DNA of 64,000 nt from Saccharicrinis sp963666825 (GTDB lineage: Bacteria > Bacteroidota > Bacteroidia > Bacteroidales > Marinilabiliaceae), in the NCBI GenBank assembly GCA_963666825.2, contig OY763044.2, forward strand, positions 248,001 to 312,000, read 5' to 3'. The notes beneath the pieces are model-generated. The model searched no databases. It saw only the letters and a list, made by a program, of their open reading frames with translations, and was not told the origin of the DNA. Shown here piece by piece: positions 36,610 to 45,377 of this stretch (position 1 is its first letter; each line of letters begins with the position of its first letter). A program made the position numbers and the translations under genes.

Positions 36610-36981
36610 ATGAAAAAGATGCGTAAGATTTTTTTAGGATTAGTAGTAATGTTAAGTGTATTTTCAATTAATGCACAAGCAAAGGAAGGTGAAGCTTTTG
36701 TTGGGAAATGGGATGTTTTAGTTGAAGGAACACCTGAGGGAGATTCACATATGAAAATGAACATTGAGGAGGTTGATGGAGAGATCGTTTGTTTGATTGC
36801 AGATAAGGAAGGAAAATTCAGCAAAGTAGAGCGATTTGAAGTAGAAGGTTCGGAAATGACAGCTTATTGGAATGCTGCTGGATACAATGTTTATCTTTTT
36901 TTAGAAGTAGTTGAAGGAGGTAAGTTAGAAGGATCATTAATGGATATGTTTGATGCTACAGGAACTAAATTAGAAGAGTAA
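36610..36981 (+). CDS. Small secreted beta-rich protein, paralogue of the one at 60581
   Basis: This 123-residue protein has a signal peptide (FLGLVVMLSVFSINAQA). The mature domain of about 95 residues begins GKWDVLVEGTPEGDS, continues with short alternating strands and ends MDMFDATGTKLEE. The pattern, a GKW followed by repeated hairpins, suggests a small lipocalin-like beta-barrel, but I do not recognise a named family. It directly follows the receptor (28-nt gap) and ends in a terminator, so the two are probably co-transcribed. A second copy near the other end of the cluster shares the GKW-V--GTP-GDS motif. Confidence 0.75.
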   Translation: MKKMRKIFLGLVVMLSVFSINAQAKEGEAFVGKWDVLVEGTPEGDSHMKMNIEEVDGEIVCLIADKEGKFSKVERFEVEGSEMTAYWNAAGYNVYLFLEVVEGGKLEGSLMDMFDATGTKLEE

Positions 36982-36993
36982 CAAATTTGTTGT

Positions 36994-37020
36994 GGAGGAA
37001 AATTTAATTTTCCTCCTTTT
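36994..37020 (+). terminator. Terminator after the receptor operon
   Basis: GGAGGAAAATT and AATTTTCCTCC are a near-perfect palindrome followed by TTTTATT. It separates the receptor and small protein from the glycosidase genes, which start 190 nt later. Confidence 0.8.
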
Positions 37021-37209
37021 ATTAAATAACCAGTTGAATAACCAATACTTATATAAAAGACAATTTGTTGTGTAGTTGTGAAGCATAAATTGTTCAGGTA
37101 AGTGAATCTAACTATGAAATAAAAAGAATGTTTTAAGGGAAGGAAATTATAGCCTAGATAATTTTTTTCTTAATTAAGGAAGTCTACATTTTAACAAAAC
37201 AATATTTCA

Positions 37210-39069
37210 ATGAAATATCCACTAATAATATTTTTAATATTTATAGGAATAAATATTCAAGCAAAAGAATTTGAATTATCAAATCCTAAAGATATTGCAT
37301 TAGCACCAATACAAAACAATTTTCGAAATGTTTTAGATCTTTCAGGAATATGGAAGTTTAAGAAAGATTCTGATAATATTGGTATAAAAGAACAATGGTA
37401 TAATGGCTTAAAAGATTGTCGTTCCATTTCAGTCCCAGGTAGCTGGAACTCGCAATTTGATGATATGCGTGACTATTTAGACTGGGTTTGGTATGAAACG
37501 GAAACCTTTATCCCAATAAGTTGGAAGGATCAAAAGATTAATATTCGAGTTAATGATGCCACATATGCAGCGAAAATATGGATTAATGGAAAACCAGTTG
37601 GTTATCATGAAGGATGCCATGTTCCTTTTTCATTTGATATTAGTGGAGTTATAAACTGGGGAGAAAAAAATAAAATTGTAATACAAGTAGAAAATAAGTT
37701 ATCCCCAACCAGGGTTCCAACCGGTAATGTAAAAGGTGGTTCATTTTCTAGTTTTCCTGCTACCAATTATGATTTCTTTCCATATTCAGGATTGAATAGA
37801 TCTGTTGTTTTATATACTGTACCAAAGGACTATATAAAAGATATTACAATTAAATCGAATTTTAAAGGTAGTTTAGGTCAATTAGAAGTTAAAGTAGAGA
37901 AAGTAGGGCAGGAAACAAAGGGGAAAATTATAGTATCAGGTGAAGGAAAAGATATTGAAGTTCCTGTTTTATTTAAAAATGACGAAGCTACAGTTCAGAT
38001 TGAAATACCAAATGTACGTTTATGGAGTCATGAGAATCCTTACTTGTATTTGGTAAGCGTTAGTTTAGGGAGTTCAAAGAGATTAAAAGATTCATATTCA
38101 TTAAAAACTGGCGTAAGAACTGTAAGCGTAGATGAAAATAATATATTATTAAATGGTAAACCAATCTATTTAAAAGGATTTGGTAGACATGAAGATTTTC
38201 CTGTGTTAGGGAGATCAAGTTCGAATTCTTTAATTGTAAAAGATTTTGAATTGATGAAATGGACAGGAGCTAATTCATTTAGAACAACGCATTATCCATA
38301 TGATGAAGAGAATTATTATATGGCTGATAGAGAGGGTTTCTACATTATAGGAGAAACACCTGGTGTTGGTTTGTATTTTACAGGAGACAGTATTGAATTA
38401 GAGCAACGACAGAAAGCAATGGATCGATATATTGAAGAAATGTATCTCAGAGATAAAAATCATCCTTCGATAATTATGTGGTGTGTTGCAAATGAGCCAA
38501 ATGATAATGTTGCTATTGGTCAAGGAACTCCTCCTTCTAAAAAGGAAAAAGAAAAGATATATAAAGAATTTGAAAAACATTTTACTCATTTTAGGGAACT
38601 AGATAATACACGCTTAGTTATGTATGTAGGAGTAATGATGGGACCAATTGATTGGTTTAAATTAACTGATGTTATTGCAATTAACAGATATTGGGGTTGG
38701 TATACAACTGGTGGTAATATACAGGCTGGAGCACGTACTTTAAGTACAGAGTTGGATCGATTGCATCGTAAGTTTAAAAAGCCTTGCATGTTAACTGAAT
38801 TTGGAGCTGATGCAATGTCTGGATTTCATGCTGTAAAATCTGAAATGTTTACAGAAGAATATCAAAAGGAATTTATTAAAGCATATTTAGATGTTGCTGA
38901 TACAAAGGATTTTGTTGTTGGTATGCATGTGTGGAATCTTGCCGATTTTAAAACAGGACAGTGGATGTTAAGATTTGGAGGCTATAATATGAAGGGTGTT
39001 TTTACAAGAGATAGGAAACCAAAGATGGCAGCCCATTATTTAAGAGAAAGGTGGAGTGTAAAGGAATAA
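37210..39069 (+). CDS. uidA: Beta-glucuronidase (GH2)
   Basis: This 619-residue protein has an N-terminal signal peptide, the sugar-binding and immunoglobulin-like domains, and a TIM barrel. The acid/base is E429 in WCVANEPND and the nucleophile is E530 in LTEFGAD. INRYWGWYTTGG and the NxK motif (N593, K595 in GGYNMKGVFTRDRKPK) match the residues that bind the glucuronate carboxylate in E. coli GUS, so the assignment to beta-glucuronidase rather than galactosidase is strong. It removes terminal beta-glucuronate in the periplasm. The fructuronate reductase and mannonate dehydratase genes at the end of the cluster can degrade the product. Confidence 0.95.
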   Translation: MKYPLIIFLIFIGINIQAKEFELSNPKDIALAPIQNNFRNVLDLSGIWKFKKDSDNIGIKEQWYNGLKDCRSISVPGSWNSQFDDMRDYLDWVWYETETFIPISWKDQKINIRVNDATYAAKIWINGKPVGYHEGCHVPFSFDISGVINWGEKNKIVIQVENKLSPTRVPTGNVKGGSFSSFPATNYDFFPYSGLNRSVVLYTVPKDYIKDITIKSNFKGSLGQLEVKVEKVGQETKGKIIVSGEGKDIEVPVLFKNDEATVQIEIPNVRLWSHENPYLYLVSVSLGSSKRLKDSYSLKTGVRTVSVDENNILLNGKPIYLKGFGRHEDFPVLGRSSSNSLIVKDFELMKWTGANSFRTTHYPYDEENYYMADREGFYIIGETPGVGLYFTGDSIELEQRQKAMDRYIEEMYLRDKNHPSIIMWCVANEPNDNVAIGQGTPPSKKEKEKIYKEFEKHFTHFRELDNTRLVMYVGVMMGPIDWFKLTDVIAINRYWGWYTTGGNIQAGARTLSTELDRLHRKFKKPCMLTEFGADAMSGFHAVKSEMFTEEYQKEFIKAYLDVADTKDFVVGMHVWNLADFKTGQWMLRFGGYNMKGVFTRDRKPKMAAHYLRERWSVKE

Positions 39070-39155
39070 TACGATTTTGATAACAAGGAGTTAAGTCGTT
39101 TTTAATCTGTCAATTATTATTTATCGTAAATTGAAAATAAGGTAAAAAAGGTCAA

Positions 39156-41441
39156 ATGAAGAAAGTTTTGAAAGTATGTGTATTAGTGTTGTTTTCATAT
39201 GGAATAATTTCATGTGGAAAGAAAACAAAAGAAGAAAAAGGGGAGGCATTTATTAACTTATTGATGAATAAGATGACCTTAGAAGAAAAAATTGGTCAAT
39301 TAAATCTTGTTACTCCAACTTCACATACAGGACCCTTTGCTACAAAAAACGTATTTGATAAATTGAAAGATGGTACAGCAGGTAATATTTATTCAGTAAT
39401 GGGATCTCCTAAAAATGTACATAAACGCTATACATATGTAGATAGTACATCTCATAAAATTCCATTCATGTTTGGATTAGATATTATTCATGGTTACAAA
39501 ACTGTTTTTCCTATTCCTTTAGGATTATCATGTTCATGGGATACATTGCTAATTGAGAAAACAGCACGAGTAGCAGCAATTGAAGCTACTTCTATTGGAT
39601 ATAACTGGACATTTTCTCCTATGGTAGATATAACAAGGGATCCTCGTTGGGGAAGAGTTATGGAAGGTTCTGGAGAGGATCCATACCTGGGCAGTATAAT
39701 TGCTCGAGCAATGGTTAAAGGTTATCAGGGAGAGGATTTAAGTTCTCCAACATCATTGATGGCTTGCGTTAAACATTTTGGTTTATATGGAGCCGCGGAG
39801 GCTGGACGTGATTACAATACTACAGATATGAGTAGATTGTCAATGTATCAAAATTATCTTCCTCCATATAAAGCTGCCATTGATGCAGGAGCAGGTAGTA
39901 TAATGACTTCTTTTAATGATATAGATGGTGTTCCTGCCACGGCCAACAAATGGTTGTTAACAGATTTGTTAAGAGATGAATGGGGTTTTGATGGATTTGT
40001 CGTAACTGATTATAATTGCATCCAGGAGTTAATGCCGCATGGCGTTGCCGGAGATATTCAAGAGGCTGCAATAAAATCATTAAAAGCAGGGGTGGATATG
40101 GATATGGCCAGTGAATCAATGGCTGCAACATTAAAAAAATCTCTTGATGAAGGAAAAATATCTGAAGTAGATATCGATATAGCTTGCAGAAGAGTTTTAG
40201 CTGCGAAATATAAATTAGGTCTGTTTGAAGATCCATACAGAGGGTATGATAAAGAACGGGCTAAAAAAGATATACTCACAGAAGAAAATAAACAAATAGC
40301 CAAAGAAGCTGCGTTAAAATCGATAGTGTTATTGAAAAATGAGAATGCATTATTACCACTTAAAAAAGATTGTAAAATTGCTCTTATTGGACCTAATGCA
40401 GATGCTTATTATGAGATGTTTAGTATGTGGGCATTTATGGGTGACGGAAAAAGTGTTACAACTATTTATAATGGCATTAAAAAACAAAACCCTAATGTTT
40501 CATTTGCCAAAGGTACTTTTTTAAGCGATGATGAATTTCTGAATAAAAGGTTGGGAGTTAATTATGACCCACTAAAGCAAGAAGAGCTTATTAAAGAAGC
40601 CTTATCTATAGCAAAAAAATCGGATGTTGTTGTTTTGGCTTTAGGAGAGTCACGTAGTATGTCTGGAGAAGCTAAAAGCTTTACAAATATAAGTTTAAGT
40701 GAGTGTCAAAAGAAATTAATAAGAAGATTACATTCTATAGGAAAACCAATAGTTTTGCTACTTTCTCATGGTCGTCCAATGACAATAGAAGAGGATCTTC
40801 CGTATGTAGATTCAGTATTGGCAACCTGGAGATTAGGCACAGAGGCAGGGAATGCTATTGCTGATGTGTTGTTTGGGAACTATAATCCGTCCGGGAAATT
40901 ATCAATGACATTTCCTCGAAGCGTTGGTCAAATACCGATATACTATAATCATAAAAATACAGGCAGACCTTTTATTGAACCTAAAGAGACAGAAAATAAT
41001 AAGAGAATAAAAGGATTTAGATCTTTCTACTTAGATGAAAAAAATTCGCCTCTGTTTCCTTTTGGTTATGGTTTAAGTTATTCAACTTTTGAATATAGCG
41101 GTATTGTATTGAGTGATACTTTATTGATAGGTACTCAGGAAAATCTTAAAGTAAATATCGAAATATCTAATACTGGAAAATATGCAGGAGAAGAGACTAT
41201 GCAGTTATATTTAAATGACCCTGTAGCATCAGTGGTTCGTCCTGTTAAAGAATTGAAGAAATTTCAAAAGGTCTTTTTAGAACCCGGTGAAAGAAAACAA
41301 ATACAATTTACTATTACGCCGGATGATTTGAAATTTTATAATTATGATCTTCAGTGGGATTGGGAATCTGGAAGGTTCGTTGTGTATATTGGAACAAACT
41401 CTGAAGAAGTTAATGCAGCCTCTTTTACTTGGAATAAATAG
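39156..41441 (+). CDS. GH3 beta-glucosidase/xylosidase, lipoprotein
   Basis: This 761-residue BglX-like enzyme has a lipoprotein signal ending at Cys20 (SYGIISCGKK). Its features are FGLDIIHGYKTVFPIPLGLS, SPMVDITRDPRWGRVMEGSG, the catalytic KHF segment (CVKHFGLYGAAEAG) and the nucleophile D285 in VVTDYN. The C-terminal fibronectin-III-like domain starts near LSYSTFEYSG. It removes terminal beta-linked glucose or xylose. It lies 86 nt after the glucuronidase gene. A second BglX-like GH3 occurs later in the cluster, which implies two different linkages or two compartments. Confidence 0.93.
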   Translation: MKKVLKVCVLVLFSYGIISCGKKTKEEKGEAFINLLMNKMTLEEKIGQLNLVTPTSHTGPFATKNVFDKLKDGTAGNIYSVMGSPKNVHKRYTYVDSTSHKIPFMFGLDIIHGYKTVFPIPLGLSCSWDTLLIEKTARVAAIEATSIGYNWTFSPMVDITRDPRWGRVMEGSGEDPYLGSIIARAMVKGYQGEDLSSPTSLMACVKHFGLYGAAEAGRDYNTTDMSRLSMYQNYLPPYKAAIDAGAGSIMTSFNDIDGVPATANKWLLTDLLRDEWGFDGFVVTDYNCIQELMPHGVAGDIQEAAIKSLKAGVDMDMASESMAATLKKSLDEGKISEVDIDIACRRVLAAKYKLGLFEDPYRGYDKERAKKDILTEENKQIAKEAALKSIVLLKNENALLPLKKDCKIALIGPNADAYYEMFSMWAFMGDGKSVTTIYNGIKKQNPNVSFAKGTFLSDDEFLNKRLGVNYDPLKQEELIKEALSIAKKSDVVVLALGESRSMSGEAKSFTNISLSECQKKLIRRLHSIGKPIVLLLSHGRPMTIEEDLPYVDSVLATWRLGTEAGNAIADVLFGNYNPSGKLSMTFPRSVGQIPIYYNHKNTGRPFIEPKETENNKRIKGFRSFYLDEKNSPLFPFGYGLSYSTFEYSGIVLSDTLLIGTQENLKVNIEISNTGKYAGEETMQLYLNDPVASVVRPVKELKKFQKVFLEPGERKQIQFTITPDDLKFYNYDLQWDWESGRFVVYIGTNSEEVNAASFTWNK

Positions 41442-41529
41442 ATAAAAGATCATGTTGGTTTTATGGGGTGAGTTGAAAAAACTCACCTCTTATGTAAAAA
41501 ACATAAAAAATAACACTAAAAATTTAAGG

Positions 41530-44500
41530 ATGCATAAGTTGTTGATTGTACTGTGTGGAATTTTGTGTGGCGTTAATGCGTTTGCTCAACAATCTGGATA
41601 TTTAAATAATCTTTCGGATTATATCGAGAATACCGCGGTTTTTGAAGAAGGGCAGGAGGAGGCTCATGCTTATTATATTCCTCAGGAAAAAGTAATACTT
41701 AATGGAATCTGGAAATTCTTTTACAGTGAATCACCAATTGGAATTCCTGACAATTTTTATCAGGTAAATTATTACGATACCCAATGGGATGATATTGAAG
41801 TTCCTTCTAATTGGGAAATGAAAGGTTATGGCGATAAATTCTTTCGTAATATTGGCACCGGTTTTCCTTTAGGAAGAATGGGGCGCAAAACACCTGTAGA
41901 TAATTACACTTCTACTAAATTGGACGATACTTATAAAGCTCCTAAACCCGGAGAAGTACCTTATGAGTGGAACCCGACTGGAGCTTACAGAACACAATTT
42001 TCACTTCCATCGGACTGGAATGGCAAGGAGATATTTCTGCGTTTTGAAAAAATTGCTTCGGCATCCTTTGTTTGGGTCAATGGAAAGCAAGTTGGATATA
42101 ATGAAGGCTCCTTTGAACCGGCTGAGTATGATATTACAAAATATCTACAAGCAGGTAATAATACGATTGCCGTATTAGCCACCAAATTTTCTGATGGTTA
42201 TTATTTGGAAGGTGTTGATGCATGGCGATTAGGCGGAATTTTTGATGATGTAACAGTTTTTGCTACTCAGAAACAGCGTATTTTCGACTGGCAGGTTATC
42301 ACCGATTTGGATGATACATTTACAAACTCTGAATTATTGCTAAATGTTAATATTAAGAACTACCATACAGCAGTAAATAATTATCAACTTAAGGCAACAT
42401 TAAAAAAAGGTGATACAGAAATAATAAACACCTCAAGTACTGATTTTTCTGTAGAAGAAAATAATACACACACTGTCTCTTTAAAAGCGTTTGTAGGGAA
42501 TCCTGAAAAATGGTCTTCCGAAATGCCGAATCTATACAGCCTGACTCTTGAGCTTTTAAACCCTGAAGGGGCTTTGATTGATGTTGTAAATACTAAAATC
42601 GGCTTTAAAGAAACTCAGATTATCGGCAATACCTATTATTTAAATGGAGTGCCTTTAAAAGTAAATGGTATTAACTCTCACATGCAACATCCCGAAATGG
42701 GGCATAGGGTTGATGAAGCTACCATTAGAAAAGATTTTGAAATACTTAAGCAATTTAATTTTAATGCTGTTCGTACTTCGCATTACCCACCAACAAATAA
42801 GTATATTGAATTAGCCGATGAATATGGACTATATATCATTGATGAGGTAAACGATGAAGCCCATCAGTCGCCTTATTTATCAAAGAAGAAAGATTTTCTT
42901 GATATTTATAAAAACAGGACTGAAAAACTTGTTCTTAGGGATAGAAACCACCCCTGTGTATTATTCTGGAGCGCAGGAAACGAAAGTGGAGAAGGAAAAA
43001 ATATCAATGAAGTTGTAAAATTAGGGAAAGAACTTGACCCTACTCGATATTGGATGTACGGTGGAAATGCACCCATTCATTCTGCAGAAGATATTATTGG
43101 CCCAAGATACCCGACTCCTATTGAGTTGGAAATGCATGTGGGCTTAAATACGGAAGATAACAGGCCTTCATTTATGGATGAATATCTGGCTGTGACCGGT
43201 AATGGTGGCGGTGAGCTGGATGAATATTGGAGAGTGGTTTATAACCATCCGAAATTAATGGGTGGTGCCATTTGGGATTTCGTAAGTACCGGCGTTACCG
43301 AACCAATCAGGCGAATTGAAGATTTGTCGGGTTTTAATACGCCTGTTCATATTATGGGGAATGCCAAATTAGTTGATGGCCCTCATGGAAAAGCAATTGA
43401 CTTAAACGGGCATGACCAGTGGCTTGAAGTATACCAATCTGATAATATTGAAATTTCAGGCGATAAGCTGTCCGTTACCATGGATGTTTATCCTCGCAAT
43501 CTGGCAAGGTTAGGCGGTTATTATTTGACAAAAGGCAATCGTCAATTCGGGATTGTCCAAAAGGGAAAAGATAAACTGGAATTCTACATATATAATGGCG
43601 AACAGCAAGTTGTTTCGACCGAATTGCCTGAAAACTGGGAATACAATTGGCATACAATAACAGCAATTTATAATGGAAACGAAATGAAGCTGTATATTGA
43701 TAAAGAATTAAAAGCTTCTACAAAGGCCGAAGGCAATATCAAAAATTTACCTGTGCCATTAAATATTGGCCGTAATGCAGAAAAGCATGGTGACGGAACA
43801 AGTGAGTACATATGTGATGCGTTAATTGACAATGTTGGCATTTTTACTTCTGAAATAAATCCGCAGGAAAAGCAAAACGGGAAAGCTTCTGTATTATGGT
43901 TAGATTTTGAAAAAGAATCGAACGAAGGCCAATTCTATAGCTATGGAATCGGAGCCCGTACCTATGGTTCTATTTGGCCGAACCGTAAGCCTCAGCCTGA
44001 GATGTGGCAAATGAAAAAGACGTGTCAGCCACTGGAATTTAAGTTGTTAAATAAAAATGAAGGCGTTGTGGAAGTCTGGAATCATAGCCATTTCTTAAAT
44101 GCTTCTCATTGGAAAACAACATGGACACTTACAGAGGATGATAAAATCTTGAAATCAGGAGAATTAGATTTAAATGTAAATCCTCTGGAACGCTCCTATA
44201 TAAACATACCGGTTCAAAAACCCTCGATTATTTCGGGCAAAGAGTATCGTTTAAATATTAGTTCATGCCTACGTAAAGAGGAGTTATGGGCGCCTGAAGG
44301 TTTTGAAATTTCATGGGAGCAACTTGAACTAACACATTGTAATAAGAGCAGAGAAGAGGAGCTAAATGCCAAGCAGAAAGCCTCTTTGCAAGACGATGAA
44401 GAGTCATATGTAATTTCAGGTAAGAAGTTTAAATACACTTTCAATAAAACCACCGGCGACCTAAATAGCTTAAATGTAAAAGGGGCTGAATTGTTAGCCT

Positions 44501-45330
44501 CGCCGTTGAAATTAAATATATGGAGGGCTCCGGTTTCCAACGAATTAGACACATGGAATAGTGCATCATTTAAAAATGAGGGATGGAACAACGAATTCGG
44601 CGATTGTATTGCTACCGAGTATTATTCGCATGGCCTTAATAATTTAAAACATTTTCCTCTAGAAGTAAGTGCACATCAGGTTGGTGGCGAAGTATATGTC
44701 TATGTCAGGGAAATGGTATTGTTGAATGGTGGAGATATGGAGTTTGCTCAGTTGGATAAGTATATCATGGGCGCAAAATACAATGGTTTCGAAAATATTT
44801 ATGAATACAGGATTAATGGCGAAGGAGTAATAAAGCTGAACCATACTGTAATGCCGCAAGGCACAATGCCTCAGTTTCTTCCACGCATTGGCTTAGCTTT
44901 AAAACTAAATAAACAATTAAATCAAATTGAGTGGTATGGCCGAGGGCCGGAGGAGAATTATCCGGATAGAAAGAGCGGTTATAAAATAGGTATATATAAT
45001 TCAACTGTAGACGATATGTACGAACCATATTTAATTCCTCAGGAGAATGGATTAAGAACCGATAATCGATGGATGAAAGCTCTGAATGAGAAAGGAAGTG
45101 GATTAATGTTTTCGATGAATGAATATTTCAATTTTAGAACGTCGAATTACTCTGATGAAAATCTGACAAAGGCAGTTTATATCTATCAGCTGGAGAAAGA
45201 CGATGCTGTTACATTGAATTTGGATTATGCGACAACAGGTGTAGGAGGTACAGCCAGAGGAATTTTAAACGCCTACAGGGTTTATCCAACCGGTTATAGC
45301 AGAGAAATAACCATAAAACCGGTTTTATAA
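41530..45330 (+). CDS. GH2 beta-galactosidase-like enzyme with inserted LamG domain
   Basis: This 1266-residue protein has a signal peptide ending near NAFAQQ. The GH2 jelly-roll (DDIEVPSNWEMKGYG), immunoglobulin-like domain and TIM barrel follow, with acid/base E485 (SAGNESGEG) and nucleophile E551 (FMDEYLAV). Unlike typical LacZ, about 195 residues at 600-795 form a concanavalin/LamG-like domain (GKAIDLNGHDQWLEV, NIGRNAEKHGDG). The large-chain C-terminal domains resume after it. The insertion may bind a glycan. I start at the ATG of MHKLLIVLC, giving a clean signal; an upstream ATG adds 26 unsupported residues. Base composition becomes visibly more GC-rich from here on. Confidence 0.88.
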   Translation: MHKLLIVLCGILCGVNAFAQQSGYLNNLSDYIENTAVFEEGQEEAHAYYIPQEKVILNGIWKFFYSESPIGIPDNFYQVNYYDTQWDDIEVPSNWEMKGYGDKFFRNIGTGFPLGRMGRKTPVDNYTSTKLDDTYKAPKPGEVPYEWNPTGAYRTQFSLPSDWNGKEIFLRFEKIASASFVWVNGKQVGYNEGSFEPAEYDITKYLQAGNNTIAVLATKFSDGYYLEGVDAWRLGGIFDDVTVFATQKQRIFDWQVITDLDDTFTNSELLLNVNIKNYHTAVNNYQLKATLKKGDTEIINTSSTDFSVEENNTHTVSLKAFVGNPEKWSSEMPNLYSLTLELLNPEGALIDVVNTKIGFKETQIIGNTYYLNGVPLKVNGINSHMQHPEMGHRVDEATIRKDFEILKQFNFNAVRTSHYPPTNKYIELADEYGLYIIDEVNDEAHQSPYLSKKKDFLDIYKNRTEKLVLRDRNHPCVLFWSAGNESGEGKNINEVVKLGKELDPTRYWMYGGNAPIHSAEDIIGPRYPTPIELEMHVGLNTEDNRPSFMDEYLAVTGNGGGELDEYWRVVYNHPKLMGGAIWDFVSTGVTEPIRRIEDLSGFNTPVHIMGNAKLVDGPHGKAIDLNGHDQWLEVYQSDNIEISGDKLSVTMDVYPRNLARLGGYYLTKGNRQFGIVQKGKDKLEFYIYNGEQQVVSTELPENWEYNWHTITAIYNGNEMKLYIDKELKASTKAEGNIKNLPVPLNIGRNAEKHGDGTSEYICDALIDNVGIFTSEINPQEKQNGKASVLWLDFEKESNEGQFYSYGIGARTYGSIWPNRKPQPEMWQMKKTCQPLEFKLLNKNEGVVEVWNHSHFLNASHWKTTWTLTEDDKILKSGELDLNVNPLERSYINIPVQKPSIISGKEYRLNISSCLRKEELWAPEGFEISWEQLELTHCNKSREEELNAKQKASLQDDEESYVISGKKFKYTFNKTTGDLNSLNVKGAELLASPLKLNIWRAPVSNELDTWNSASFKNEGWNNEFGDCIATEYYSHGLNNLKHFPLEVSAHQVGGEVYVYVREMVLLNGGDMEFAQLDKYIMGAKYNGFENIYEYRINGEGVIKLNHTVMPQGTMPQFLPRIGLALKLNKQLNQIEWYGRGPEENYPDRKSGYKIGIYNSTVDDMYEPYLIPQENGLRTDNRWMKALNEKGSGLMFSMNEYFNFRTSNYSDENLTKAVYIYQLEKDDAVTLNLDYATTGVGGTARGILNAYRVYPTGYSREITIKPVL

Positions 45331-45377
45331 CGGTGTGAGTAGTGAAGATAAAAAGGTAAAAAGTAAATACAGGTAAT

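Noticed and set aside
39913..40303. Minus-strand frames inside the GH3 gene and similar ones inside the GH2, GH106 and GH78 genes
   Set aside because: The sense frames carry complete catalytic motifs along their full length; the antisense frames have none.
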